This document shows, piece after piece, positions 45,273 to 54,182 of a DNA stretch of 64,000 bases. Origin of the DNA: an uncultured Bacteroidota bacterium (GTDB lineage: Bacteria; Bacteroidota; Bacteroidia; Flavobacteriales; Flavobacteriaceae); assembly GCA_902622575.1 (NCBI GenBank), contig CACNQJ010000006.1, positions 1-64,000 on the forward strand. Direction: 5' to 3'. Under the pieces are notes generated by a model that searched no databases, had not been told where the DNA came from, and was given only the letters and a program-made list of their open reading frames with translations. Each line of letters begins with the position of its first letter. Within the stretch, counting starts at the first letter, position 1. A program made the position numbers and the translations under genes.

Positions 45273-46967
45273 CTAAAAGTCTTTTTTTTTTAGTATGATT
45301 GAAGTATTAACGGGAATATCCTTATTAATCGATACTGGTAATACACCCTTTACATTAATAGCTCCAAATAGGGCTTGTGCAGCTTTAGTTTGAAATACTT
45401 TAGAGTTTTGGTATGAAATAAGTATAGATTCTATCCCCCTTACATCCAGATCTAACATTGAGTAAGGTTTAGCAAAAACAACAATGGTAAGATTAGTTTT
45501 TGATTTTATTTTATCAATAAAGGATATTTCATCAGCTGAAAATTTATAATCTGCAAATGGAGAATCATCTGTTTTGTGTAATCCAATAATTATTTTATCA
45601 TAAGCTATGGATTTTTCAAATAAAGAATCGCTATTGGATTTATTTATGTGAGATACCTTTTTGTAATTATTTAAATATTTAAAAAATGTATCGTGCGAAT
45701 CATCCCCAAATTTTATATACCCTATCGATTCATCATTAGAAGTAGTGAAAGGTAAATTATCTATGTCATTTTTAACAAGAGTTATTGACTCCTCTGCTAA
45801 TTTATCTAGCAAGGCATAGTCTTCATCCTGATTCATATCTTCAACAATATTTTCAATTTCAATAGGTTTGAAGTTATTCACGCCAGACTTGTATTTAGCC
45901 AATAGTAGTTTTTTTACTGCTTTTTCTAATCTTTGGGATGAGATTTTTTTCCTCTGAAGGCCTTTTTTTATTTCTTTTATACTTTTTGCTATATCTGTTG
46001 GCATCAATAACAAATCATTTCCTGCATTTAATGCACTAACGTCAGGATAATTACCCTTACTAAAATCAACAATAGCCTTCATGTCTAGTGCATCTGTAAT
46101 AACTAGCCCCTCAAATCCTAAATCTTCAATCAAGAGTCCATTAATAATTTTATCGGACAATGTTGATATTTCATTTTTATCAAGATTAGGTATGTTAAGA
46201 TGAGCTGTCATAACACCATCAAGATTATTGTCAATTAATTGCCTAAAAGGATATAACTCAACATTATTAATTCTTTCTTTGGAAAAACTAATCGAAGGAA
46301 GAGTTAAGTGTGAATCAGTTTCAGTATCACCATGTCCTGGAAAATGTTTTGCTGCACCCATGATACCATAATGATGCATACCCTTCAGGTAATTAATAGC
46401 TTTTCGACTTACGTTAAATTTATCCTCTCCAAATGATCTACTTCCAATTATTGGGTTTCTAGGATTTGTATTAATATCAACTACAGGTGCAAAATTTATA
46501 TGAACACCCAATCGTTTTGCGTGATATCCAATACGTTTTCCGACTTCGAAAACTAAACTATCATTTTTAATAGCTCCCAATGTCATATTATATGGGAAAG
46601 AAAAGGCGTCATCTAGCCTCATGCCAACACCCCATTCAGCATCCATTGATATAAGTAAAGGAACTTTTGATATTTTTTGAAAATGATTAATGGCTTTACC
46701 CTGATCCTTAATATTACCCAAAGAAAAAATAAGACCTCCTAAATGATGTTCTTTAATCAAATTGGATATATGATTAATTTCATCAGATCCATATTTTGTT
46801 GCAACCCACACAGTGAACAATTGGCCTATTTTTTCATCAATTGTTAAACTACTATATACACTGTCTACCCACTTTTTTTGTTCATTGTAATCATTAGAAA
46901 TTAGTGGACCTTGAGAATGGTTATAGGTAAATACGAAAAAAAGGAGGGTTATTAATATTTTTTTCAT
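45273..46967 (-). CDS. Glycoside hydrolase family 3 beta-N-acetylhexosaminidase-type, N-terminal part of split fusion
   Basis: A 564-residue GH3 enzyme with signal peptide. NagZ-type features include GSRSFGEDKFNVSRKA, the His/Asp general acid loop KHFPGHGDTETDSHLTLPSI, and the nucleophile Asp in VITDALDMKAI. The C-terminal (alpha/beta) domain ends LPVSINKDIPVNTSIIL and then stops after KKKDF in a run of ten A (minus strand). One more A would continue into the beta-lactamase-like frame. The intact fusion likely works in the periplasm on muropeptides, removing GlcNAc. Its ATG overlaps the upstream gene by 4 bp. Confidence 0.9.
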   Translation of the reverse strand: MKKILITLLFFVFTYNHSQGPLISNDYNEQKKWVDSVYSSLTIDEKIGQLFTVWVATKYGSDEINHISNLIKEHHLGGLIFSLGNIKDQGKAINHFQKISKVPLLISMDAEWGVGMRLDDAFSFPYNMTLGAIKNDSLVFEVGKRIGYHAKRLGVHINFAPVVDINTNPRNPIIGSRSFGEDKFNVSRKAINYLKGMHHYGIMGAAKHFPGHGDTETDSHLTLPSISFSKERINNVELYPFRQLIDNNLDGVMTAHLNIPNLDKNEISTLSDKIINGLLIEDLGFEGLVITDALDMKAIVDFSKGNYPDVSALNAGNDLLLMPTDIAKSIKEIKKGLQRKKISSQRLEKAVKKLLLAKYKSGVNNFKPIEIENIVEDMNQDEDYALLDKLAEESITLVKNDIDNLPFTTSNDESIGYIKFGDDSHDTFFKYLNNYKKVSHINKSNSDSLFEKSIAYDKIIIGLHKTDDSPFADYKFSADEISFIDKIKSKTNLTIVVFAKPYSMLDLDVRGIESILISYQNSKVFQTKAAQALFGAINVKGVLPVSINKDIPVNTSIILKKKDF

Positions 46968-47449
46968 TTTATAAGTTGTTTATGCCAACTGTTAGAAATA
47001 GGTGTTTTCCAGTTACCAGTCAAATCACTTTTTATCTCAATTAAGTTATTAAAAACGATTGTATTCTCATCGATTTTTTTAAGTAAAATTTTGTTTTTAA
47101 ATTCTTCCAATCTATCGACATATATGTTGTCGTCAACCATATATGCAATGTCTAATCTGTCCAATAAGCGAAGAGAAAATTGATCCTCAATATTTTTCAT
47201 AAAATTTACCAATTTATCAATTGAACACCCCGTTGCACTTGATTTATTTTGATCTAAAGCTATGAAAATAAACATTCTATATTCAATCTTAAAAGATGCA
47301 TTTAGTTTACTTCCATGGGCTGTCCATGATGTCAAGAAAATATTTAATTGGGTAACTAAATGTTCAATTTCATCATCTTTGAATTTTCGATTTGACTGAA
47401 ATATCCAAATTCTAGAGCGGTTATCAATTTTTTCAAAGTTGAGTATCAT
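46964..47449 (-). CDS. Conserved small protein (database label ABC transporter ATPase unsupported)
   Basis: A 161-residue cytoplasmic protein with RIWIFQSNRKFKDDEIEHLV, TSWTAHGSKLNASFKIEYR, ATGCSIDKLVNFMKNIE and TIVFNNLIEIK. It matches a Bacteroidota family that I recall being labelled ABC transporter ATPase, but there is no Walker A, signature or Walker B motif, so that label is not supported. The TGCSID block with its Cys and the SWTAHG block are the most distinctive. It overlaps the GH3 start by 4 bp. Function unknown. Confidence 0.82.
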   Translation of the reverse strand: MILNFEKIDNRSRIWIFQSNRKFKDDEIEHLVTQLNIFLTSWTAHGSKLNASFKIEYRMFIFIALDQNKSSATGCSIDKLVNFMKNIEDQFSLRLLDRLDIAYMVDDNIYVDRLEEFKNKILLKKIDENTIVFNNLIEIKSDLTGNWKTPISNSWHKQLIK

Positions 47450-47490
47450 AATTATAAGTAATCACAATACAAAAATAATATTAATTAAAA

Positions 47491-48666
47491 TTAAAATGCA
47501 GAAATACCAGTAATACTCCTCCCTGTAATTAATGTGTGAATCTCTTCTGTTCCCTGGTAAGTTTTTAGTACCTCTAAGTTTAATATATGTCTCATTACAG
47601 GGTATTCAGCAGTTACACCCATACCACCAAGAATAGATCGAGCTTTTATAGCTACGTTGCTTGACATGTCTACACTTGACCTTTTTGCCATAGAAATTTG
47701 ATCATATGTTGCTGAGCCATCATTCATCAAAACACCTAATCTCCAAACTAAAATTTGTGTTTTAGTTATCTCAGTTATCATATCTACAAGTTTCTTTTGA
47801 ATTAATTGAAATGATGCTATTTTTTTTCCAAATTGTATTCTTTCTGAAGCATATTTTAAAGCACAATCATAACAATCCATTGCAATTCCTAGAGCTCCCC
47901 AGGCCACTGCATATCTACCTAAATTTAAACACTTGAGCATTTCACCAACATCTTTAGTTTTAAACAAAAGACTCTCTTCATTCAATTCCATGTTATTAAA
48001 AATCAGCTCACCAGTTTCTGAACCTCTAAACCCCCACTTGTTTTTAATTTTACTTGTTTCAAAACCTTTAGTTTCTCTGTCAACGAGAAAAAGACCAAAT
48101 TCATTATGATCATTTTTACACCAAAAAACTGCCACATTACATATAGGAGCCTGACCTATCCATAATTTTGATCCATTAATTACATATTTATTGCCCTTTT
48201 TCGTGAATCTTGTTAACATTGAAGAAGGATCTGAACCATGATTTGGCTCACTCATACCAAAACTACCTATCATGTCACCTTTTGAAAGAGGAATTAAATA
48301 TTTTAACTTTTGTTGTTCAGAGGCATGATCAAATATTAATTTCATAACAAGTCCAGATTGAATTGAACTCAAAACACGTAAAGATGAATCGCCCCTTTCT
48401 AACTCTTGCATCATTATTCCATATGAGATTAAGTCAATTTCAGCCCCTCCATACTTTTCTGGCAAGAAAGGTCCGAAACCTCCAATCTCAGAAATTCCCT
48501 TTACAAATTTGACTGGAAATTCATCATTTTGAACAGCATTTTCAATAATTGGGGATACATTAATTTTCACCCAATCTCTGGTTATATTTCTAATTAAAAT
48601 ATTTTCCTCGCTTAATAACTTATCAACAGCGTAATGGTCAGGTGAATTAAAATTATCTTTTCTCAT
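47491..48666 (-). CDS. Acyl-CoA dehydrogenase (glutaryl-CoA dehydrogenase-like)
   Basis: A 391-residue FAD-dependent acyl-CoA dehydrogenase. Characteristic stretches are GSFGMSEPNHGSDPSSMLTR, NGSKLWIGQAP, FGKKIASFQLIQKKLVDM and LGGMGVTAEYPVMRHILNLE; the catalytic Glu is in TYQGTEEIHTLITGR. The C-terminal form and length resemble glutaryl-CoA dehydrogenase (lysine and tryptophan breakdown). It is the last gene of a leftward unit with the HAD protein (2 bp upstream), MlaD-type protein and amidase. Confidence 0.9.
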   Translation of the reverse strand: MRKDNFNSPDHYAVDKLLSEENILIRNITRDWVKINVSPIIENAVQNDEFPVKFVKGISEIGGFGPFLPEKYGGAEIDLISYGIMMQELERGDSSLRVLSSIQSGLVMKLIFDHASEQQKLKYLIPLSKGDMIGSFGMSEPNHGSDPSSMLTRFTKKGNKYVINGSKLWIGQAPICNVAVFWCKNDHNEFGLFLVDRETKGFETSKIKNKWGFRGSETGELIFNNMELNEESLLFKTKDVGEMLKCLNLGRYAVAWGALGIAMDCYDCALKYASERIQFGKKIASFQLIQKKLVDMITEITKTQILVWRLGVLMNDGSATYDQISMAKRSSVDMSSNVAIKARSILGGMGVTAEYPVMRHILNLEVLKTYQGTEEIHTLITGRSITGISAF

Positions 48667-48668
48667 AA

Positions 48669-49109
48669 TTATTTATGATCATCAAAAACTTCAATTTTCA
48701 CATCTTTTTGAACTAGATCTGTAAATTTTCCATTATATCTTGTGGCCCTTACAAGATGATTATCAATCCAATGATAATTACCGCCTCTGGGTTTTCCCAT
48801 CAAAAGAGAATGATATTTAAAACCATTCTTTTTAAGCCAATTCTCGGTGACCTTTCTATGTTCCTCTGTTCTTGAGGTAAAAAAACATATAATATGTCCT
48901 TGATCATACCATTTATTTAAAGTAATTAAAGCATCTGGATATAACTTGGCAGTTACCATTCTTTCAGGTTCCTCATTAGGAATGTCATCACAAATAGTTC
49001 CATCAATATCAATTAAATAATTTTTAATTCCAGGCTTTAGTACTGGACTAATTTTTATACCATCTACACTCAGATTATCTAATTTATTATTTGTGTCAGA
49101 ATTACTCAT
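48669..49109 (-). CDS. HAD-superfamily phosphatase-like protein
   Basis: A 146-residue protein with HAD motif I in YLIDIDGTICDD (first Asp the nucleophile), motif II CFFTSRTEEHRKVTENWL, the conserved MGKPRGGNYHWIDNH and a late Asp. Similar proteins are sometimes labelled phosphoheptose isomerase, which the motifs do not support. It has a 30-residue N-terminal extension of low complexity. The substrate is unknown. It is sandwiched between acyl-CoA dehydrogenase and mlaD-type genes with 2 and 8 bp gaps. Confidence 0.82.
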   Translation of the reverse strand: MSNSDTNNKLDNLSVDGIKISPVLKPGIKNYLIDIDGTICDDIPNEEPERMVTAKLYPDALITLNKWYDQGHIICFFTSRTEEHRKVTENWLKKNGFKYHSLLMGKPRGGNYHWIDNHLVRATRYNGKFTDLVQKDVKIEVFDDHK

Positions 49110-49117
49110 ATTAAGTA

Positions 49118-50032
49118 TTATTTGTCGTTTTTTTCAGTGTATGGTACATTCTTTTTTCCAAATAGAGAAAAATGAACATATCTTTTGGGATTTAACCTCA
49201 GATCTTTAATTAAGAGGTTTATATTTTTACTTGCATCATCAAGAGAATTTATCAAATCATCCTCAAATATCAGTTTATTTAACGAACCATCACCGTTTGA
49301 GATTTCATTTATAATTTTTTCGATACTGTTTGATGATTGAGTCAAATTATCAACTACAACAGATAAGTTTGATAATTCATTTGAAGTTTCATTAACATTT
49401 GATATTATATTATTGATATGGCTTTTGTTAGTGTCTAGCATTTCATCCAGGGTACTAGCTGAACTTTTGAGGTCAGCAACAGTTGTAGAAAAGTTCTTTA
49501 TACTAGACTGAATCTCTTGTTTTGCCTCTGTATTCAAGACTGAATTTAAACTTATAAGAACAGAATCAGCGCTTACAACCATAGATTCAATTTTTTCTTG
49601 TAAAGGAGATAACTTATCATTAACTAACTCAGTTAACCCAGGCGCAATAGAAGATTTTAGAGTGTCTCCAGACTTGGCTAATTGCTCTCCATATTTGGGA
49701 ATTACCGAAAGAGCCTTTCCTCCTATAAGACCAGTTTCATATATTTGTGCAATACTGTTTTTAGAAAACAAAAAATCATTTTCTACTCTAAATTTCAATA
49801 ATAATTTTGAGGTATTTTTATAAAACTTAATATCTTGAACACTTCCAACATTAAATCCACTGATAGTAACAGGTGTTCCTTTACTCACCCCCTCAACGTC
49901 ATCATAAACTGCATAAAATATTCTATCAGAAACAAAAACATCATTCGATTTTAAATAACTAAAACCAATTATAAAAAGAGTAATTCCCGTAAGAACTAGT
50001 ATAGCAGTTTTTATTTCATAAGACAATTTCAA
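49118..50032 (-). CDS. MlaD/MCE family lipid-transport protein
   Basis: A 304-residue protein with one N-terminal membrane anchor (AILVLTGITLFIIGFSYLKS) and an MCE domain (residues about 38-115: YAVYDDVEGVSKGTPVTISG, YETGLIGGKALSVIPKYG). A long helical region rich in Ser/Asn/Leu heptads follows. It is the substrate-binding component of a Mla-type phospholipid transporter between the membranes; the MlaE/MlaF partners are not here. The start codon is TTG 50032, since no ATG gives the family N-terminus. It is 37 bp downstream of the amidase gene. Confidence 0.92.
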   Translation of the reverse strand: MKLSYEIKTAILVLTGITLFIIGFSYLKSNDVFVSDRIFYAVYDDVEGVSKGTPVTISGFNVGSVQDIKFYKNTSKLLLKFRVENDFLFSKNSIAQIYETGLIGGKALSVIPKYGEQLAKSGDTLKSSIAPGLTELVNDKLSPLQEKIESMVVSADSVLISLNSVLNTEAKQEIQSSIKNFSTTVADLKSSASTLDEMLDTNKSHINNIISNVNETSNELSNLSVVVDNLTQSSNSIEKIINEISNGDGSLNKLIFEDDLINSLDDASKNINLLIKDLRLNPKRYVHFSLFGKKNVPYTEKNDK

Positions 50033-50069
50033 CGTTTTCTTTTTTCAAATTTATAAATAAGTGTAGTGA

Positions 50070-51137
50070 TTATTCAAATTCAGCTAAGTATTTTTTTAAA
50101 CTGTAAGGCTTACCATCTTTAAAAACTGTAACAAATGATGACTTGAATCCAGCATTTATTGCTGTTTTTAACAGAATCTTAGCCTGATTGTAACTATTTG
50201 TATAACCATAATAATACTTGTACAAACCATTATTATTTTTAGTTTTTGATATAGAAGAAAGCCCTTTGAAATTATAAGGCTTTAGTTCTAATGATTTAGA
50301 GCTTGCAGAAATTTGAACTTTAAATAAATATTTTATTTTCTCGGGTGTAGGTTTTGTGTCAATTTTTAATTCGACTCTATTATTATCCAACGATCTCAAA
50401 TATTTAAGAATTGCTTTGGAAATGGAACTTGAGATTTCTTTTTGTCCCTTTGCGGAATTCAAATATTTTCCCTCAGTTTTGTTTGTTAGAAAACCCGCCT
50501 CAATAAGGACACTTGGCATATATGTATTTCTTAACACTAAAAAACCTGCTTGTTTAACTTTCCTGTCTCTCCTATTTAAGTCTTTAACGAAAAATTCTTG
50601 TATATAATTGGCTGCTAAAATACTTTGTTCTAAATATTCTTCTTGCATCAAAACTAAACTAATAACGGACTCTGGATTATTGGGGTCAAAACCATCATAT
50701 TTTTGTTCGTAATTTTCCTCCATGTAAATAACCGAATTTTCTTTTTGTGCGATTTTAAAATTTCTTTCGTTAGCATGTAAACCTAAGACAAATGTTCCAG
50801 CACCATAGGCATTAGAATTGTGAGCGTCACAATGAATAGAAATAAATAAATCAGCATTAGCATCATTAGCAATTTGAGCTCTTCGAAAAAGATCTACAAA
50901 CACATCCTTTTTTCTAGTGTAAACAACTTTTACTTTATTTTTTGACAGAATTTCTCCAACATTGAGAGCTATTTTAAGTGCAATATTTTTTTCAAAATAA
51001 CCATTACCTCTGTTACCAGGATCTTTACCACCATGACCTGCATCTACTACAACTACAAATTCATTTTTTAACGATTGAGCATCATTTTTAAAACTTAGGA
51101 GAAAAAAAATTAAAAAAAATAGTTTTAAAATTCGCAT
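50070..51137 (-). CDS. N-acetylmuramoyl-L-alanine amidase with SPOR-like C-terminus
   Basis: About 355 residues with a signal peptide (MRILKLFFLIFFLLSF). The zinc amidase 3 domain carries VVDAGHGGKDPGNRG, FEKNIALKIA, LFISIHCDAHNSNAYGAGTF and SVLIEAGFLTN, giving the His/Glu/His zinc ligands and catalytic Glu. The last about 80 residues (YLFKVQISASSKS...) resemble a SPOR domain that binds denuded septal glycan. It therefore probably cleaves peptidoglycan at division. ATG 51137 is used; an upstream in-frame start at 51209 would add a 24-residue non-signal leader. It is divergent from lptD, 51 bp apart. Confidence 0.92.
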   Translation of the reverse strand: MRILKLFFLIFFLLSFKNDAQSLKNEFVVVVDAGHGGKDPGNRGNGYFEKNIALKIALNVGEILSKNKVKVVYTRKKDVFVDLFRRAQIANDANADLFISIHCDAHNSNAYGAGTFVLGLHANERNFKIAQKENSVIYMEENYEQKYDGFDPNNPESVISLVLMQEEYLEQSILAANYIQEFFVKDLNRRDRKVKQAGFLVLRNTYMPSVLIEAGFLTNKTEGKYLNSAKGQKEISSSISKAILKYLRSLDNNRVELKIDTKPTPEKIKYLFKVQISASSKSLELKPYNFKGLSSISKTKNNNGLYKYYYGYTNSYNQAKILLKTAINAGFKSSFVTVFKDGKPYSLKKYLAEFE

Positions 51138-51188
51138 AACAATTCCTCTAATAAAATTATCATTAATTTTATTAAATCTTATATCGAT

Positions 51189-53789
51189 TTGTATATTAAT
51201 AAAAAACATATAAAACTTCTATCCATAGCGTTATGTTTTTTTTATGGTTTTATCAACATTAAAGTATTAAATGCTCAAGTCTCGGAAAATGATACTATTA
51301 GTCTTGATACTTTAAAAACGAGTGTCATATTAGATGATGTCCGAAGAAAAGCTAAGGGATACATCAAGATTAATAATAAGCAAAAGATTATAACATTATA
51401 CGATAATGCAGAGCTGTATTATATGGACATTGAGCTTAAGTCAGGGATTATTAAATTCAATTGGGAAAACAATGTAGTTTCAGCTGGTAGAATAAAAGAT
51501 TCGTTAGGCAACTACACCCAAGCTCCCGTTTTTAAACAAGGTGGAGATGAAATAAATCCCGACTCTCTAAGATATAATTTCGACTCGAAAAAAGCTTTAA
51601 TTTGGAATTCAAGGACAAAACAAAACGAAATGAATGTTTTTTCTTTAGCCACTAAAAAAGAGAATGATTCAATTTACTTTATAAAAGAAGCTAAAGTAAC
51701 AACATCTAAAAACCTTGATGATCCTGAATACTACATAAGGGTTAGATCTGGGAAATTTATTCCGAAAAATAAAATTATAGCCGGTCCAAGTAATCTATAC
51801 ATTTATGATGTACCCACCCCCATCTTTTTACCATTTGCTTATTTCCCACTAACTGAGGATAGGAATTCAGGATTTATTTTTCCAACAATTGGTCAAAACA
51901 ATAGAAGAGGATATTTTTTTCAAAATGGTGGTTATTATTTGGCTCCCTCTGAATATTTTGACTTAACTCTTCTTGGAGATTATTATACAAATGGGAGCTA
52001 TGGAATGAGGGTTGAATCTTCATACAGAAAAAGGTATGCATTTAATGGCAGATTGAGCCTAAGATTTGAAAACCTTATTGATGGAGAAAGAGGATTGCCA
52101 GGCTACTCTAAATCAAATATATACAACATTAGATGGTCTCATTCTCAAGATTCTAAAGCAAATCCATACAACAGATTTTCAGCATCAGTAAACCTAGGTA
52201 GCAGTAACTATTTCAGAGAATCTTTAAACCAAATTAATACACCTAATTTTTTAAATAACACACTAAATTCCTCTGTTTCATTTTCCAAAACATTTAGAGG
52301 GTATCCATCAGTTAATATTTCATTAACAGCTTCTCATTCACAAAACACTAGATCAAAAACGGTTAACTTAGTTCTACCTACTTTTCAAGGAAATGTTGAA
52401 CGAGTTTACCCATTTGTTAAAAAAAATGGTCAAAAAAAAGGTTTTATAAAAAATATAAATTTCCAATATTCATTTAGAGGTGAAAATAGAATAAACACAA
52501 CTGATTCTTTATTTTTTAAAAAAGGGATGTTTGATGATGCTAAGTATGGGATGAAACATACAATTCCTGTTAGTACAAACTTTAAAGTTCTCAAACATTT
52601 TAGTGTAAGTATGAATGGAAATTTTGATGAAATATGGACTGGTAATACAACAAAAAGAAATGACTTCAATTCTAACACTCAACAACAAGGTGAAAAGATA
52701 AATATTAAAGGATTTGACAGGTACAACCAGTATGATTTTGGAATGAGTGTAGGAACAACTATTTATGGACTTTTCAATTTTAAAGAAAGTAGTAAAGTTC
52801 AATCAATTCGTCACGTGATAAGGCCCTCCCTCTCTTATAATATTAGACCAAGCTTTAAAAAATACTATGATACATATATAATTGATGCAAATGGTAATAC
52901 AGCTGAATACACTAGATTTGAGGAAAATTTCTTTGGCAGACCATCAAAGACATATTCAAGTTCAATTGGAATTCAAATTAGTAATAACATAGAAGCGAAA
53001 GTTAAAGAGAAGGATAGTTTAGTAACAGAACCAAAAAAAGTAACAATATTAAATAACTTGAATATTTCCACCAATTATAACTTAGCAGCCGATTCTTTAA
53101 AACTGTCTCCAATAAGGATGTCAACAGGGACTAATCTTTTTAACAATAAACTCAACATTAATCTTTCAGCAACCTTTGATGCATACGCATTAAACGATAA
53201 TGGTATTAGAATAAATAAACTAAATCTTTCAGAGGGTGGCGGTTTACTTAGGATGACAAGTGCTAATATGAACATGAATTTTTCAATTAATAGTAAATCA
53301 TTAAAGTCAAAATCCAGAGATGAAAACAGCGAAAACCTAACTGGTGGTGGAAGGACAGATGACTTATTTGGTTCTAGTCAAGATTTAACAAAAAGCACTT
53401 TTGATGATGAGGAAAATGATGAAAAAAGAAAAGAAAATCTAAAAGAATATCTTAATGATATTGGTTGGGATTTTAGATTTGCTCACTCTTTAACATATTT
53501 AAACAACAGAAAACAACGTTCAATTGGTAATAATTCATTAATGTTCTCAGGAAATATAATACTTTCAAAAAAATGGAAAATTGGAGGCTCATCCGGATAT
53601 GATTTCAAAAATAAAGGATTTACCTACACTCAACTTCGTTTTGAGAGAGATTTGGATAGTTGGAAAATGAATTTTAGTTGGGTACCTTTCAGTGTAAGAG
53701 AATCCTGGTACTTCTTTATAGGAATTAAGTCAGGGTTTTTGAGTGATTTAAAATATGATAAAAGAAAAGAACCAGATAAAAGACTTTAA
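51189..53789 (+). CDS. lptD: LPS-assembly outer membrane protein LptD (Bacteroidota type)
   Basis: An 866-residue protein. The signal peptide begins at TTG 51189 (LLSIALCFFYGFINIKVLNAQ). An OstA-like beta-jellyroll follows (GYIKINNKQKIITLYDNAEL, SGKFIPKNKIIAGPSNLYIY), then a large barrel rich in alternating aromatic strands. DVPTPIFLPFAYFPL is a family landmark. It inserts LPS into the outer leaflet and complements the lipid A genes at 2.8-9.1 kb. No ATG gives the signal peptide, and the upstream in-frame stop is at 51126, so TTG is the best start. ridA follows 12 bp downstream. Confidence 0.9.
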   Translation: MYINKKHIKLLSIALCFFYGFINIKVLNAQVSENDTISLDTLKTSVILDDVRRKAKGYIKINNKQKIITLYDNAELYYMDIELKSGIIKFNWENNVVSAGRIKDSLGNYTQAPVFKQGGDEINPDSLRYNFDSKKALIWNSRTKQNEMNVFSLATKKENDSIYFIKEAKVTTSKNLDDPEYYIRVRSGKFIPKNKIIAGPSNLYIYDVPTPIFLPFAYFPLTEDRNSGFIFPTIGQNNRRGYFFQNGGYYLAPSEYFDLTLLGDYYTNGSYGMRVESSYRKRYAFNGRLSLRFENLIDGERGLPGYSKSNIYNIRWSHSQDSKANPYNRFSASVNLGSSNYFRESLNQINTPNFLNNTLNSSVSFSKTFRGYPSVNISLTASHSQNTRSKTVNLVLPTFQGNVERVYPFVKKNGQKKGFIKNINFQYSFRGENRINTTDSLFFKKGMFDDAKYGMKHTIPVSTNFKVLKHFSVSMNGNFDEIWTGNTTKRNDFNSNTQQQGEKINIKGFDRYNQYDFGMSVGTTIYGLFNFKESSKVQSIRHVIRPSLSYNIRPSFKKYYDTYIIDANGNTAEYTRFEENFFGRPSKTYSSSIGIQISNNIEAKVKEKDSLVTEPKKVTILNNLNISTNYNLAADSLKLSPIRMSTGTNLFNNKLNINLSATFDAYALNDNGIRINKLNLSEGGGLLRMTSANMNMNFSINSKSLKSKSRDENSENLTGGGRTDDLFGSSQDLTKSTFDDEENDEKRKENLKEYLNDIGWDFRFAHSLTYLNNRKQRSIGNNSLMFSGNIILSKKWKIGGSSGYDFKNKGFTYTQLRFERDLDSWKMNFSWVPFSVRESWYFFIGIKSGFLSDLKYDKRKEPDKRL

Positions 53790-53801
53790 AAATTATAGTT
53801 T

Positions 53802-54182
53802 ATGAAAAAAATAATCAATACAAAAAAAGCTCCATTACCTGTTGGACCATACAGTCAAGCTATTATGGTGAATAATACTCTTTATATTTCGGGACAAGTT
53901 GCATTAAATCCTGAAAAAAATGAGTTAATTGAGGGCTCTATTGAGAAAGAAAGTTATCAAATAATGGAAAATATTAAATCTATTTTAAATGAATCAGGTT
54001 TAAGTTTCAAAAATGTTGTTAGATCAAAAATATATCTTACAGACATGAATAATTTCTCAAAAGTTAATCAAGTTTATGGATCCTATTTCGAAAAAGGACA
54101 AGAACCAGCCAGAACTACAATTGAAGTTAGTGGTCTTCCACTCGGCGTTGGTGTTGAAATTGATATGATTGCGGTTGTCTAA
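53802..54182 (+). CDS. ridA: RidA family enamine/imine deaminase
   Basis: A 126-residue RidA/YjgF protein that hydrolyses reactive enamine intermediates such as 2-aminoacrylate, protecting PLP enzymes. KAPLPVGPYSQAIMVNNTLY, SGQVALNPE and the C-terminal PARTTIEVSGLPLGVGVEID with the active-site Arg match the family. It is 12 bp after lptD on the same strand, probably sharing its transcript. Its stop overlaps the opposing kinase gene stop by 4 bp. Confidence 0.95.
   Translation: MKKIINTKKAPLPVGPYSQAIMVNNTLYISGQVALNPEKNELIEGSIEKESYQIMENIKSILNESGLSFKNVVRSKIYLTDMNNFSKVNQVYGSYFEKGQEPARTTIEVSGLPLGVGVEIDMIAVV

Noticed and set aside
40909-46967. Antibiotic-resistance cassette (penicillin acylase plus beta-lactamase-like gene)
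   Set aside because: The beta-lactamase-like part belongs to a GH3 fusion for cell-wall turnover, lies on the other strand, and the two are separated by bshA; there are no mobile-element features.
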